Of a DNA stretch of 64,000 bases, positions 45,600 to 60,969 are shown in pieces; the first letter of the stretch is position 1, and each line of letters opens with the position of its first letter. The DNA comes from Metridium senile. Its lineage: Eukaryota > Cnidaria > Anthozoa > Actiniaria > Metridiidae. The translations under genes and the position numbers were made by a program. The notes under the pieces are model-generated. The model was not told the DNA's origin, searched no databases, and worked only from the letters and a program-made list of their open reading frames with translations. Location: the NCBI GenBank assembly GCA_949775045.1, contig OX459096.1, forward strand, positions 40,582,158-40,646,157. Direction: 5' to 3'.

Positions 45600-47928
45600 T
45601 AAGTCAACATACCACAAAATAAATGTAATTTAAAATAATAAAAACCACACGACAACAGGTTTGTGCTAATAACTTTATTGTATACCCATTGGAGAATTCA
45701 TTTGATTTCAAACTTCATCAAAACTAATTGAAAGAAAGCTTATAGATGGTTTCTTGTTACTATTATTATTATAATTTATCATTAATTATTAGAAACCATC
45801 AAACACTCTTTAAACTAGCTTAAACAAGTAGAATTATTGCATTGATATTTGAGTTAGAAATAATATTTGTGTAAATCTACTAATCTTTAATTTCATGCAT
45901 TCAGGGGCTGGTTGTACAATGGTTGAACTATTTTATCCACAAAATATTAGTTATGATGTAATAAAGAATGTACAATCAGCCCTGACCATTAATAGTGTAA
46001 CACACAAACATATGACAACTTTGAATGCATCTACACACTTCTGTGTACAAGCCTTTGCTAGTAACATTAGACAGCTTCCCATAGAAATGTGTGCAGATGC
46101 ATGTGCATTAAATAATGTGAATACATTAATAGTAGTCATCCTTTTGTGCATTTGCACTGTAATACACATTAATTGCAATCTTGAATATTGCACTTCAAGA
46201 CATTGTATTCTTTTTTTCTTAAAAATAATGAATGCTTTTACAAGCTAGAAGTGTGAATCTGTTTAAGTGACAATGAAAACTATAGTTTTATCAGGTAATT
46301 TATATTCATTTCTTTCAATCTACTTATATGTTATTCAGGAAAAAAAACATGTTTCACAATTTCAACAATATTGTGTACATTATTTAGGTTATGGTAAAGT
46401 TAGGTTTCATAAATTATTTCTGACTTTTCCTAATTTCAAATACAAGTTCTCTTTAAACTGACAACACATTTCCAGGGGGTTTCAATTAAGATATTTTTCT
46501 TTATTGAGAGCATGAGTATTATTTTGCTTGTTAACAACAGATTTTGAAAATTACAAGGTTTTGACATAGGTGTAAAGGGTAAAATTCCTCATGTTGTGGC
46601 ATAATAAAAACGTTTAAAGCCGCTAACAATATTCTCATTATTATAAATATCATTTGTCTTTCATTAAAACCCCTGTATAAATGCATCTGCCATTCATACA
46701 AATTCACATGCATTTTATTAGATCTATAATTGTGGTCTGCAAGTGATATAAGAGAGTTTTTGACTTTTGTGGAAATCTATTTTGAGTCAAAAATCTTGTG
46801 TCAAATCTTAAAAGTGTAGCTGTGAAGTGTTTGTTGTTAATGTATCTATCACTAAATAGTAGTATTTGTTGCTAAGGCATTGTAACTTTATCACACAAGA
46901 TACAGTACTTAACACTGTCTTTTATACACAATGTGTTAATTTTCACATTACGTTGCATGCAATTATGCATAAATGAAATAATTATAATTACACTTGTATG
47001 CAAATAATTTTGAACAATAGAATCAAGTTGAGGCTTTTGGTCCAAGTTTTTGTTTTTGCCCAAAAGCCGTAGCTTAAATCTATTGTTTGAAAACATTTGC
47101 ATTTAATTGTAATAGCAGCTATGGTATTGTGTGACAAACACACATTACTACATGCAACTGCATAATGATATTTTGTTGTGCAATAGTAAACCTTACAAGT
47201 AAAATTAAGTAAAGTTTGTTTCTCCTTTTGCAATGAGGCATGTTGCAATGTTATGTGGTGTATACATGATATCATTTTTTTTGTTTTACAGTGTGATTTT
47301 GCACAAAATGTTAAGTGATAAACTTGATTAATCATCTACTCCTTGACTGTTAAGTTTTCATAATAATTACATTGATAATGAAATCAGTTGTTTTTCAATT
47401 TCAAAATAATGAAACCTAAATCAAAACTGTGCATTTCTGAAATGTCTAATTTGTCTATTTGTCTAATTCTTCAATTGAATATGTCTAAATATCTTAGATG
47501 ATGTTTTCCAACTTTCTAATAAATTAAAATGTACTACACCCTTTTAGAAACTATTCAACTTATATTAAAGAGCACTGGGTAATGCTCTTATTAAATAATC
47601 CTTCTATTCTGATCATTGAGATCTTAAGTCAATCCTTAACTAAATAATGTTTGAACTTCTATTATTTCCCTCTATAAACTTAAATCGTTTGTGATTACAA
47701 AGACAATCACATATGATTATTATATTTGTTACTAACTGTCCACTTGAGTTGAAGCACTTCACTGTGCAATATAATAATTTCAAACTAAAAAACTGTTATT
47801 TTTTAACTAAATGTCTAGTAAACACAACAAATAATAAAAACTCTGTTCATTGTTTCATGCAAACAACTACGGCCATACTCTAGCTAGTTGTGTTTCTTCC
47901 TTGTGTGTAAATTGAGCATGGTAATAGA
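45600..47928. other. AT-rich stretch without a supported gene
   Basis: Open frames here (for example 45895-46248) are AT-driven, with no family motif and no convincing splice sites. Part could be 3' untranslated sequence of the small plus-strand gene. Confidence 0.5.
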
Positions 47929-48070
47929 CCTTTGCACAGTGATCACGAATAATAGTTCAAGGTCGATGTTAGAGTCGCTGCGCATGATAAATTATAGTTT
48001 TGCTATGCGCAGCAACTCCAACCTCGAGTTGGAACTATCATTCGTGGTCACTAAACGGAACTGTGAAAAG
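47929..48070. mobile_element. Short palindromic MITE
   Basis: The arms share CACAGT, ATCACGAATAATAGTTC-like and GCTGCGCATG blocks in reverse complement around a short AT centre. Confidence 0.7.
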
Positions 48071-49003
48071 GACAATTGCGTTTTGATGTAAAAACAATAA
48101 ATCAATACATGAAATACTTGTGAAATATCATTCTACTACAAATAAAATTGGTTTGTCTATGCAATTAAATATTGACAAAAAACAATATTGCACAGCATTT
48201 CACTCAGTTTTTATGCTACTATTATCAATATAGTTATCTTTTATATTATCAGTATATCCATGTTGTAAGGGCACACGTAGCAATTCTATCCTCTTTTGAT
48301 ATAAAAATATTTACAAAACATGATCCTTTTTCATTATAAATCTCCATAACTGAAATGTATTAGCAAACATAAATCCATTAAGTCAGTCTTTCTGGCAACA
48401 AATAGCACTTTAAACTAGTATCTCTTATTGAGACAAAATTACAACTTAAAATTTTAAAAAGCATAATTATTGGATGAACAAAATCCTGAAATATTTCCAA
48501 AATAGTTTTGTACTATGCAAGCTTTAATTTAGTTCATTTGTTATTAACTTATTCAAAAGCAATGTTTGACTGCATGGCTGGTACAATAAAATGTACTTGA
48601 ATTGCATCCAGAAATTGTATTTGGAATGCTCAATAAAATGATCCTAAGGCTAATTTTATTGCACAGGTAATCCAATCTTTGCTAAGTACTCAACAAGGGC
48701 TAGCATTGAGATACACATCTAATACTTAGCTGTATTAATATCTATGAATCTGAATATTCTACCACAGTTACCGGTAATCATAGTGTGTGAATCAATATTA
48801 TAATACAACATCTTTCATTGTAACATTCATGAATAGTTTAGTCCTTAATAGTGTAAAAGTGGTGCCTTGTTGAGTTAAGACTGTCTAATAAATCATCGAT
48901 GTCAATTAATAATGTGTAGTGCTTTTGCTTACAACTTTTTGTAAATGAATAAATACTTGTGTTCAAACAATCTCATTGACTTCAATATTCAGCTGGATAC
49001 TAT

Positions 49004-52000
49004 TTATTTGACACCATTTTCTTGATTGTATATATCATCTTCGGTTTCTCGTATTTTTGATGCATCCCATATTTTCAAGCTGCCATCATAGGATCCACTG
49101 TAGAGTTTGTTCTTGTGCTCCTGTAAGTAATTATTACATATAGACATTAGCAAGAAAGGGGATGTTTAATCCACTCTCATAAAAAGACATCTGTCATAAT
49201 TCGAATAATCAATAATTGTAAAACAGTCAAAGCTCTCTTAGTTAGGAACAATAAAAACGATGAATATTGATGAATAATATAGCCTCAACTTTGTCTCCGT
49301 CGATTATTATTTGTCAATATTCATCTCGCCTTCAACAAATAACTGAAATTACTAGAATAGCAACCATACCAATAATGCTGCTATGGAGCAAAGGTGTCCT
49401 TTGAATGTTCTCTTGCATGCTCCTGATTTGGCATCAAATGCTTTGACTAATCCATTACCATCACCAGTGAATACTAAAATAAAAATTATTAAAATGTAAA
49501 TATAGCATAATTCTTCAGACAACCATATTGAAATTGCTGCTTTTACAATGGAGATTAAAAGCAAACTTTGTTTGTTAGGAAAATTGGAACATGGCTGCTA
49601 AAACTATTGTGGGTTTGAATAGTAATGTGGATTTTGGCTAAATATACTGCTTGACAATTACAACTTCTCACATTTGCAACTATATAACTTCCAATTCATT
49701 CCCTTCAACAAATATATTATATAGTATATATAATATCTTGTGATTTTCTTCAATGTCTTTCAATACTGTAAATGTTTAGCACATTCCTCAAACCTGGGGC
49801 TCTTTTGTGGAGGTAGGCAATTATTTTTGGTAAATCAATATTAGATAAGATATAGGTTAAACATTAATAAAAAAAAAATAGTATACCTAGCTATGAAGCT
49901 TACCCACAGTAACATGTATACCACAATATAAAATAATATTTATAGCCAATAATAAAATAATAGCCAATCTAAAGAAGGTTGACAGTTTTGAAATATAATT
50001 TAATATAGATACATTACATTACATGACATTATTATTTTGTTTTCACACTATGTAATAGCAATGTAATAGCTGCCAGATTGACTCAGGATTAGCTAAAACA
50101 TAAAAGAAGAAACAAAGTGTATCCAGAATATTTTCAAAACAAAAGAGCACAAAAATATGACATATAATATATTTTTTTAAATTTTAGTATACTTTAAAAC
50201 TGGCAACCTTCCTGAGATCACTACTAAAACAAAATAACAAAGACATCTTGCAGCATGGACTTACGTAGGCCATCATTGACAATCATAGTACCAACAACAT
50301 GTTTGTGTCCTTTGTAGGTCCTTGTACAGTCTCCAAACTCTACCACCCAACACTTGGCAGTGTAGTCAGCACTACTGGTGTACATTAGCTTGTTCACAAC
50401 CTAGAAATGACATAAGGTAATGAAAAATAATGCCTTAAATCTATATTATATTATATTATATTACTCGGGTATGAACCATAAGAGGGGCCATTCCACATGA
50501 GACATGAAATAATGACAATTTTAAAACATTGAGTTTTCCAGTAAAATTCATGTTTTTAAAAAGGCAAGACATTGAATTGTCAAAAATCATAAGGGGTTTT
50601 GAAATATATGCCACACCCACTCTTTGAATGTCTAATTTTTTGGGGGGTAAAAAGAAAGGAGTTGCCATAATAGTTTAATTGTAAAAGTTTCACTTAAGTT
50701 ACAAATTTCATTACAAAGTTAGAAGAGTTTATATATCAGTTTTTTGACTCTGAATGTAATGTCCACAATGTGGAATGGCCCACAAACACATTACAATGGA
50801 AGTTTTAATATAGTCACAACACATGAGATGTCAGTATTAATGCAATAGAGTTTAAAAATGTTTTGACTCTGCATCTGAATGTTTGGTTCAGTTCTTTGTC
50901 GGTGTACCATTGATGTTTGAGGGTAAAATCTAAATATCTTAGAATTGAAATATTGTATTAAATTCATTTAATTTGTAAAAAAAAACATTTTCAATCTTGC
51001 AAGGTAATGAAATTTACTTTATTTCTGTAGATTTTTCTTCTTAACTTGTAACTTGTTAAAGACAGTTAATAAATTATATAAATTGATGATTTGGTGGGAA
51101 AGTTTTGATTATCAAACAATAGGAGGTATGGTGACTAAAGATTTGGAAAATTCTGGAATATTTTAGTTTAGGACATTTATGAAATATTAATTGTTTTTCT
51201 AAAATTAAACTAATTTATGGAATATTTAGTTAAGGTTTCTTTTTAAGGTTTCTTTTTTGTTTGCATTTTACATAGATATAATTAATTTCCAGAATGTTTA
51301 TTTTCAATTTTAATAATATACTGTACAAAATTACTCGATTCTGAATGGACGAGGAGTACAGTTAAATCGTAAATTGCTACTCTGCAGAGTACCAATTAAC
51401 TTTTTCAGTATATTATAAATAAAAAATAATGTGAGTAATTTCACATAGATTTTAAATTTAGCTCAGCTTATAATATAATGTCATAAGTCAGCAATTTCTC
51501 ATTGAACAGATACAGCAAATTATGTTTATTCTGTTGTCAAGGTTTCAAACAACAACATAATCATGATAGCAAAAAAAATTAGCATGGTATTTTAAAACAT
51601 TCAATCTTTTACTTAAATTTGAACAAAATAAATGGCATAATATTATATCAGAATGCTTTAAACTTATAAATTCTTGTTGAGAATGCATTAATGTACACTT
51701 TCTGTATTTCACTCAGAATTTCTAAAACCCTCTCACTCCTTTTACTCTCATAATTGATCTTCAGTTTACTTACAGACAATCTTAAACTTGTCTTGCTTTG
51801 TTTAAACTGTCTTTTATTTGGCAAGTTTGGTTACCATAGCAATCAGAGTATCACACTGTACTTGAAATGTCAATTCAAGGCTTCTGTCCAAACTATTTTT
51901 CTGTGTTTGTTGTTCAAAATTTGTACATATCTATCTATAATGACATGTAAAAATGTCATGAAAACGTGTCCAGACTATCTAAAGACTTGTAATTGTGCCA

Positions 52001-54753
52001 TTTGGCTTGTTTTATTCTGATATAAAAATAACTTCATCATAACAAAACTTTGCAGTGTTTTCAGAAACAAAGGGTTCTTTAATTTGGAGGGCTGTCTTTC
52101 TATGAACTGTGGTGAACATATTTACCACAGCCAGATAAAAGTTATTAATTGTATAAGCACTGGGAAGTATTCTTCCTACTCAAGCTGTTTTGCTCTTACA
52201 GTTATTTTCCATCTGCAGATATTCAGTATAATGATGTGGTTTGAAGTTATGACTAGTTTAAATGAAATAAATTGTGAATATTCTTGCTTTAATCCACTGT
52301 GATCCATTTAAGCCTTATAAACCTGACCTAACCGTAACACAAACACCTATTACAACCGTTCAATTAACCTTAAGGTATGGAATAACTAAAATCATTATAA
52401 TATTTCATGTAAAATTTGTGTAATTATCACAAATTTATTGATAAATAGAAACTTTTTCATCTTTTTAAATGTTACTTTTCAACATTTGAAAGAATTAAAG
52501 CAATTCATTCCTAATTTCTTGTTACTTTTCATCATTTGAAAAAAATAAAGCAATTTATGCCTAATTTCAAATTTCTAGAGACAATTATAGGTCTAATAAA
52601 ATGCCCAATATTCTAAATCTTTATTTCAATAACAACGTCAAATATGTTAAAAAATAAAAACAGGTCTAATTGAGATCTCAAGAAAATTGACATTGACATT
52701 GAATGAATGTGATGATTATTCATTGATTAGAATTCCTTCAAGGAAATGGTCAAATTATTATATATTTAGCTTCTTGCAAAACTGTAATAGCTGAATTTAA
52801 TAGATATTACATATGGGAATGAAGAAGTGGGACTTTCAATAGGGGATAGGCCACCGTTTGCACACATAATCACATAAATATACTAATGGTTAACATTTTT
52901 TTGAAGGCTATAGATTACTAAGGTACTTGTGCAAACATATCAATCAATTTCTCAAAATTATTCAGCCTATTTGAATGTGAAAGTTGTAATCACCAGAAAA
53001 CTTTTGGTTATTTTGAGGTAGCAGGTGCTTTCTTGAATCGCCAATCAGCATTCACTAATTCACTATTCTCCTAGAATAAGTCAGCCCAAAACGTCCTAAT
53101 TGGTTGACAGTGTTTGTAATTTTTCGACTATTTGCGACTAATAATGATTTTTTTTTAGTTTGACAAGAGTTTTTCTTTTTTTTCGACATTGAATTATTCC
53201 TTTTTGTTACCAAATGACCGTGAAGTGCCCGTTGACTCGCTTCAATTGTATTTTAATTTTTTCTCATCTATTTGGTAATATTTCACTTTAGATATATTTT
53301 TCTAAATTCGTTCTTGTATTGTTATGGTATCTGTCTTTATATTAAGCGAATTTTATTATATTGGGTAGAAGAGAATAAGTAATGATAAGCAAAGTTAACT
53401 TTTGTTGTTTTTAGAATAGCCTTAGGCATGATAGATCCATTTGAATGTAAAAGATATATCTGACTATCATAGACCGACAAAAATACTCCGTAGAAAATGT
53501 TACAGAACTAAAACATAAACAAAAGCTATCGAAAAGAAGGAAGAAGAAAATAGTGGTATTGATAGGTCTGTGTGCGCAACAATATGCTTACTGGTGGATT
53601 ATCGTTGAAAATGATCGCGCTACACTATATTACAGTACTAATAGAAACATTTCAAACTTCCAAGAAAACCCAGAAGTAGTTTTATCTTTGTCCATCTGAA
53701 GCACAACAAGAAGGTGTTATCTGGACAACTTTCTAATGAGTAAACAGACTACCTTCCCCGTTAGCTTTAGTTATGGGTATGATCAGGCTTATGAGAATTA
53801 GTCCACATCGAAAACAATAACAAACAGTCATTTATTTTTCGACTCTCGAATCGAGTCTTTTTGCATGGTGGAAATGTTTAGAACATTGAACCAGAAGGTA
53901 TCGCTTACACAATGCGCGTACAATACTAAGCTAGTTTAATAGATGAGTGTGCAAAATATAATACAAAGACATATCAATTTACCTGGATGCAGAGTACGGA
54001 GGCCGAGTGTCCTTTAAAAACTTTTATCGGTGCTCCCGTCATCAGATCCCAGGAGCGAACAGTACAGTCTGAGGAGCCAGTAAACAAAACCTTTCCCTTG
54101 TTATCGACAGCAAGACACAAGATAGGGCCTTCGTGGCCTTTAAATGTAATAAGGCAATCATTGGAGTTCATCTCCCATGCCTTGGCAGTGTTGTCTGACG
54201 ATCCAGATATAAGTAGATCATCACTGCTCTCCATGTCAATGTATGTACCCCGATTGGTTTCAGATGGTACAAGCAGTATCGGATGAACGCCACGCTTATG
54301 ACCACGAAACACTTTAAGTCTCTCGCCCGTATCGGAGTGCCAGCATCGGACTGTCTTGTCATAGGAGCTTGAAAACAGCAAATCTCCAGCGTGTATAACT
54401 CGATGGACCACCGATCCGTGCCCTTCGAATATCTTACAACAACTTCCAGTCTCTAGACTCCATTTGCGAATGGTCTTGTCTGACGAACATGTAAATGCGT
54501 ATTTCTCGGTAGCACACACATATGAAACATAACCCGTATGGCCGCTCAAGGTACCAACACACTCTTCCGTCTTAGTGTCCCATAATCGACCAGTTTTATC
54601 CTCTGATACAGTGACAATTGTACTACCACCTTGGCTCAAGCACATCCCGTTAATTCCACCTCCATGGTCTGCCAATGACTTCAACAAGAAAGTTTTGTCT
54701 TTTTTCTTTCCTTTGGACTCTTTCTTCGAGTTCTTTGAACTTCCCGAGCCCAT
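49004..54753 (-). CDS. WDR86: WDR86-like WD40-repeat protein
   Basis: Exons on the minus strand are 54753-53983, 50400-50265, 49473-49370 and 49120-49004, all GT-AG, totalling 1128 nt (375 residues; human WDR86 is 376). The first 771-nt exon encodes a short basic leader (MGSGSSKNSKKESKGKKKDK; Gly at position 2 suggests possible N-myristoylation) and the first WD repeats, starting LADHGGGINGMCLS. The remaining exons complete about seven blades (TCSSDKTIRKWS, SGSSDNTAKAWE, TGSSDCTVRSWD, TSSADYTAKCW, TGDGNGLVKAFD, SGSYDGSLKIWD). WD40 propellers serve as protein-binding scaffolds; a specific role for WDR86 is not established. The start is the first in-frame ATG after an AT-rich leader. Confidence 0.93.
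50401..53982 (-). other. WDR86 intron 1, featureless
   Basis: A 3.6-kb AT-rich intron. The only structure I see is a short direct duplication at about 52465-52570 (gttacttttc...catttgaaa blocks, about 52-bp period). No gene or RNA is supported. Confidence 0.6.
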
Positions 54754-55009
54754 ATTTATTGTAAATCGAGAACACGAAAAGTGAATTTAGGGTTTACTAG
54801 AGTTCGAGAGTAGACTTTTTGAATGGTTTCCTTGATGCCATTGAAGTGATTCGAAATCGAATCGTCGTTGTCCCTGGACTGCAGATAACCGTTATGCTTT
54901 CGTCGTCTGCTCAATAAACCAGACAGTGTTTCAATGGTGAGCGCGACAGTGTGTAGCTTAGCTGGTTCTTGCTTGTCTTCTATCCTACAGATTAACCAAA
55001 GAATCATCC

Positions 55010-58000
55010 ATTAGATGGAAAGGAACCCTGTCACTATTATTCTCTCTTCAATCGTTTCCCCGAGTAACTAGAATTGTTAATGAGCCGAGAATAATAATCT
55101 TAATTCATGGAGCGCCTGCCATGAGCCAATCGCACACAGCTATTGGATATCTGGAACAACAGAGGGATTTGACTGCAGTGACCCTGTCAACCAGTACAGC
55201 TAATGACGTCAGTCGACGCATTAAAAAACGAAATATGAAAAGAAAAAGATAGACAAAAAAGACGAGTCGTGGGAAGTTTGTTTATCCGAGCGAAAAACAC
55301 AGCAACTATGGAACAGCGGCCAATCGCTGTATTATTGCCGTCTAAAACACCAAATTATCGTAGAAAAAACTTGGAATTTAGCATTAATGAGAAGGCTAAC
55401 GTTTGTTTTAATCCTCTAAATATTCAGTCACACTGAGACCTTTCGAAATGTTGATTTGACCACACTATGAAAACGATGGTTTTTTTTCCTCGCCACAAGA
55501 ATGTTCTTCACTGATAATAAACGATTCGTTAGCCAGCTTGTCATTTGTTCTATATTTTAGACCGTATCGTGGACAAGTTTCGACAAAAATCCAATATAAT
55601 GTTGTCGAATGTTTTAACAATCATTTTTCTACCGTTCGCCTTTATATAAGTACCTTGAGAACGGTGTAGTAATTATGAGGGTTTTATTTGCAAGTTGGAT
55701 ATTCTCAGCATGGAGGATATTTTTCGACTTACATGCCCTGCGGTAATCTTTTGTGTCTATTGTTCCCTCGTTATTTGTCAGATCAATGATGTTCTCGCAA
55801 CATTGTCTCTTGTTTCAATATTCATGCCCGGCAAATTCACTCATTTAATAAGGGCTCAATTCTATTCTGTAAATAATAATCAAAAGACATTTTTTTTTGC
55901 TACTAAATACTTCGTTGGGAACATGAACAAACATATAATGTTTGCCTATTGTTATATCCAATGGTTATCATTTCCTAGTCTTTCGTTATCACTCGTTTTG
56001 TTCTGGGTTTCCTATAATAGCCTTATTTCTTCAATATTACACCTAGAGTGGTGCGAATAATAGATGCAATAGAAATCTTTTCATTCTTGGTTTTTTTATA
56101 CATATTAGTCAGTCCATCGAGAGGTTATACGTCATAACGTTTCAATTTATCTCTGTATAATTACTAGCACCTGCTATGTTAGCTGACGACGCCTTGTTTG
56201 GTTAACCTGGAGATCCAATAAACAAGCACAAACAGAAAGATTCGGCCAAAAATAGGATGAGGATTCGCGATGGTTCTTACACGTTTTTTTTTATAAAAAA
56301 ACTAAACGATCGAGAAAATTACATGATTCAACTGTGGTCACGTTCCCTGCCAATGCTGACTTTCGCAGCTGTCTGTATTTATCAAGTATTTTCAATATCT
56401 TGCTTAGCTGTACATTGGTAGAGATTTGACAGATAAAGGTGTGATAAATTATCTATAATCATGCATGGAACTCGGCCTACCCGATCGAACCCTGCTCAAA
56501 ACGAATCACCATTCATTACATCGGGAAAAATTACCATCTTATTAAATTCGTTAGAAAACAATTTTTCATTCTTTGTAAGTATAACAGCTTCAAACTAAAA
56601 CTCGACAAGGTTTTTATCCGCTTAAGGTTTTTTAGTTGACTGAAGGAATTGAAATTATTCTCGTGTCCGCTGGGAAACTAATCGACTCGGTTTGTGATTA
56701 GGTAAGGCTTTTGTGGTCACAACATCCATCGACGAATAGCGTTATCATCACTTTTGTTTGACACAGTTTGGAATCCTTAAGCTTTTTTCAAATATCTATC
56801 CCTTAAAATAACCACGTACATGTACACATTAATCCGAAAAATACGTGAATTTTCCCTAGCTATTCTATCGTACATCCGTTTATATCACAGAGTTCTCGAG
56901 CACGAGTACTGTAACTTGTTATGCTCAAGTCGTAAAACAACCCATATAGTAACTTCCCCATCTCGAGCGCGTTTGGTAATTATATCATAATTTTACAAGT
57001 ATCAAAATAACGTTAATCTAAAAGATTTGTGCCAATATTTGCTAAGCAGAAGTAGTACTAGAATTAAGTGTCAGAGATAGAAGTCTTACCGGTTCACCTG
57101 TCCCTAGCTTGTCTTTACTGATACATGCAAATACTCAGTGGTTATTTTTAGCTCAGCAATCATCCAATCCAGGATTAATCGCATCGTGGGGTCTCAGGAC
57201 TCCACTTGTTTTTACAATGTTTATTGGCTGGTTGATCTATAATGGCAATCTATAAATACATTGTGGTTTGCAGCAAAGTCATGCAATACGTCCACCTAAA
57301 GTTAATAGGAACTTTGTTCTACATTCAATGTTTTGTATTCTGTCTTTGTTTTTTACAAATTGAATAATGAAGATTAATGCTTAGTTTTGGCATATACCTG
57401 TTAATTGTTTACCCCAGGCTGTTCTAGAAATTGTAGTCACTTCTGACGTATTTAAACCCGTTGCATGGAAGTAAGGGAAATGCGTAATATGTTTTTTTGC
57501 TGGTGGGAAAAGACTGGAGAAGAATTTAGAGTGATTTTCCCAAAGAGAAAATGTTGATCCTCCCCTGCAAATTAATACATGTAACCCTTCCCTTCTCAAG
57601 GTTTTCAGTTAAGTTACTAACACCCATGTCCCATTTCTGAAGGTTTCTTATCTCGAGACGAATACAGAACACGGAAGTATATGATGGGGTTCGAACCACC
57701 TCACGTGCATTTGAGCGGATCTGGCTTGAATGTCAACATGTACTAGCTTAACATAATAAATGCCTCTAAACTACTACTTGTATTTTTTTGGTTATCAATT
57801 TAAATAAAATAGTCATCAAATTTGAAATACGTTCACAGTCACATTACAGAATAAATATAACGGTCTGTTTTGATCTAGAGACAAACCCTAAACATGCTTT
57901 TACTACTGTACAAGACAAACTAACATCCCTCCGTTAGGAATTCACTCTATAGGCCTAAGCCTCCCTAAGCCATAATATGTTAGGTTCAGTGTAAAATATT

Positions 58001-60470
58001 AGAGACAAACAAGAGAGTCGAACGGCAATAGACTAATTCTAAAATTTGTGTAAAAGAGGATGGCCTGTTACTAGCTAGATTATTAATAGATATAACCCTT
58101 CCCCGAGTCGGTCCTCCCCAAATAAAAACGTGCATTTCCTCATGCAGTGGGTTGATAGTGTGACCTATTCATCTTGCTAGACTTTTGTAACATTGTTCCC
58201 GACACTCCCTCGTTCTTTTTTGGATACCGCCTGCTAGAGAAATATCAACTCTAACAATGGACCGTTTGAAAAACTGTTGGATAAGATATCTAAACTAATT
58301 TAGCTCGTTAGCTAGTGTTATACCTATGCAATATTTTTTCTTTCTTTTTCAAAATATGAACGGCATTTTATTTTTTCCGAAATATTGACATTGTTATGAT
58401 TGTACTTCAAGTCAAACCCTTTAATAATTCTTGACAACTTGATTGCTAAGGAAATTTCTCAAGTTGTTTAGTCGTTGAAACGTTGCCGAATAACATACTT
58501 ATAAAGATCGTTTAAAGTTCGACCGAAACTCACGAAAAGTTTAAACAGTTTTCCGTTTATTATTCCAAAGTGATTTTTGAAATAACAATATCATTGATAT
58601 CATAAACTCTAAAACGTCATTAACTTGTATGCCGTGTATATAGCACTTGAGCTATATGTGACCATACAGCGATATACGCACGCGAAGAGTGCCGCCGAGA
58701 GACCATGACCAACGCATTGGACGTGACACGATTTCTAAACACTTCAAGGCCCTTTAAGAGGGCACACCCTTAGCTAGAGGTGCCCGCAGTAGAACCACGA
58801 AACGGTGCTTGTTTTCATTAATTATAATAAATGGATTTGATTCATTATTGCTTTATTGGACAAAGCGCTGTAGTTAATTTATTCCGTCATAGCTAAAGTA
58901 GTCGCTTATGGTGATCGTATTTAATTAAAGTTACTGAGAGATGCAAATTTTTGTGAATGAGAATTATACACTTCAATTTATGTTAAGCTTTTGCCGATAC
59001 TCTCGGTCATTGGAGATACAATCAGTGTAAACGAGATAAAGGAGAAACTAGAAAATTGCGTTTTCAATGAAATGCAACAATAATTGTTTTAATTAAATGT
59101 TATTTTCTTTGACGGTGAATGACAAAAAAGCCCCCACTAATCGGTTTTTATTACACTTTTTTAATCAAAATTCAGATTTTTAAGTAGCAGGGTTTAAAAA
59201 AATATATATATATCCACAATGATATGTAAAACAAGAATGAAATACGATGGTGTTTTTATTTTGTATTCAAACTGTCTTAATGAATAGGATTGAGGGTAGA
59301 AAGACTACCTGATATATATGTCATTATAATCCATTTATTCTTTAGCGACCCAATACGCTTATTGTAACACTTGGCAAGTTGACTGGATGATTATGACGGC
59401 ACTGAAACTCCGGCTGTTAGGTGTTTATTTGGGTTTGAATAGATACCATTTTGAGATATAATTAATCCACAGTAAAAGGGGTCCAACCTATTATACTTCA
59501 AAACATCAAGTGGTTTCACTATCTTATCATCTTTTCTTTCATTCACTCCTACTTGTTTTATATTTTCAATTTCAATATCCAAACAAAGTATCGTTCGAGT
59601 GGTGTCAGAATAACAGATTTTTTTTGTGCTTTAATTGTTAGTATTTTGCGTGTCATTATGCCAATATTAAATATTAATAATGTGAAACATTACAGGCCGG
59701 ATGAATAAAACCCAGTTTCAAGATGAACGGGATAAAATATAATTTCAATTTCTTTCAAATTTCTCTGAATCAAGCTTGAGTGAATTCTTACGTCGTATTC
59801 TATAAACAGAAAAATAGAAAATAAATAAAATAGAAATTCAGAAACACTTTAATCGGCACCACAAACAAATTGTTTTTCAAATAGAGTTAACGTTTTGTCA
59901 CTTTGTTTTGACCCATACGTCTATTTTAAACTAAAAAACTTCGTTTTGAGTTAAGAACACCTAATCTTTTTTAAACTTTACCAATTAATTTACTGAATTA
60001 ACTGATATTCCTCAAAAACTATGCACAAAACTTATATCACTAATAAACTGTTAGTAAACAAAACATGCCGAAAAAGGAATTACTTGGGAAACAACGAATG
60101 CAATGTTTACTTTCCAATGATGTCTCATATTTTGTTCGTTATTTAAATTTAGTTTGTTTTTCTCGGACATATTTGTTGCTCAATAAATATGAATATTTAG
60201 AGAAGGGACATTTTTTCCGTTGTATTGACGTTACCATGGCATTCAAAAGTATTACAATGAAAAGCTTACATAAATGGGTTAGAGGATAACCTCGGGGGCT
60301 TATCGTTAATGAAACGTTTCATTGCATGCAATTCGCCTTGAATTATTATGACCTTGGGTCCCAGTATGGTGCAATGAGAAGAAAAACAACAATTAGAACA
60401 TTAAATGTAATTATCACAAATTATCATAATTTATTATGAAATTTAGTTTTTGAAATGCAAACTAGTTTTT
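55010..60470. other. Gene-free stretch upstream of WDR86
   Basis: 5.4 kb in which I find no coding exon, RNA gene or clear transposon. The longest open frame, 55695-56060, is hydrophobic and AT-driven with no motif. The first few hundred bases next to 55000 should hold the WDR86 promoter, but no specific site is recognisable. Confidence 0.5.
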
Positions 60471-60480
60471 GCAACCAGCC

Positions 60481-60680
60481 GATCTGTGCATGTACCTAAA
60501 GGCTCCACAATTAATATTTTTGTATCAGTACTGCGAAAAGTGTTACCGTTTTGGTGCAGAAGTGATTCATGAATTTGCTAAATCTGTGCATGTACCTAGA
60601 GGTTCCACAATTAATATTTTTGTATCAGTACTGCGAAATGTGTTACCGTTTTGGTGCAGAAATGATTCATGAATTTGCGA
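60481..60680. repeat. Tandem duplication, 2 x 100 bp
   Basis: The block starting atctgtgcatgtacctaraggytcc at about 60481 is repeated from 60581 with only a few substitutions, ending gattcatgaatttgc in both. Confidence 0.95.
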
Positions 60681-60914
60681 ATGTTCTTCTTGCGTTTGAC
60701 CTTGAATATACCATTAGCATGTTGATATTCATAGAGTAACTACACGACATCTGGCCTCCAAATTTCTTTAATTAATATCCCCACATTTTTCCCCGCAAAA
60801 AGGAAGCACGACCAAAAACAGATTATTACCATTTAACAATAAACTAAAACGTTTCGAATGATCCAAGTTAAATGGTACATCCAAGTTGTAACAATGGTGG
60901 TAAACAAAATCAAT

Positions 60915-60956
60915 CCCCCCCCCCCCCCCCCCCCCACACACACACAAAACACACAA
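60915..60956. repeat. Poly-C plus CA tract
   Basis: A long C run followed by cacacacacac, immediately before the 40-bp satellite. Confidence 0.95.
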
Positions 60957-60969
60957 AGTAGATAAACCC

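Noticed and set aside
45895..46248. Open frame of 117 codons
   Set aside because: AT-driven composition, no motif, no splice partners.
55695..56060. Open frame of 121 codons with hydrophobic stretches
   Set aside because: Hydrophobicity is expected from T-rich DNA; no family resemblance or exon borders.
57680..57705. B-box-like ggttcgaacc, possible tRNA
   Set aside because: No A box or acceptor stem at the right distance on either strand.
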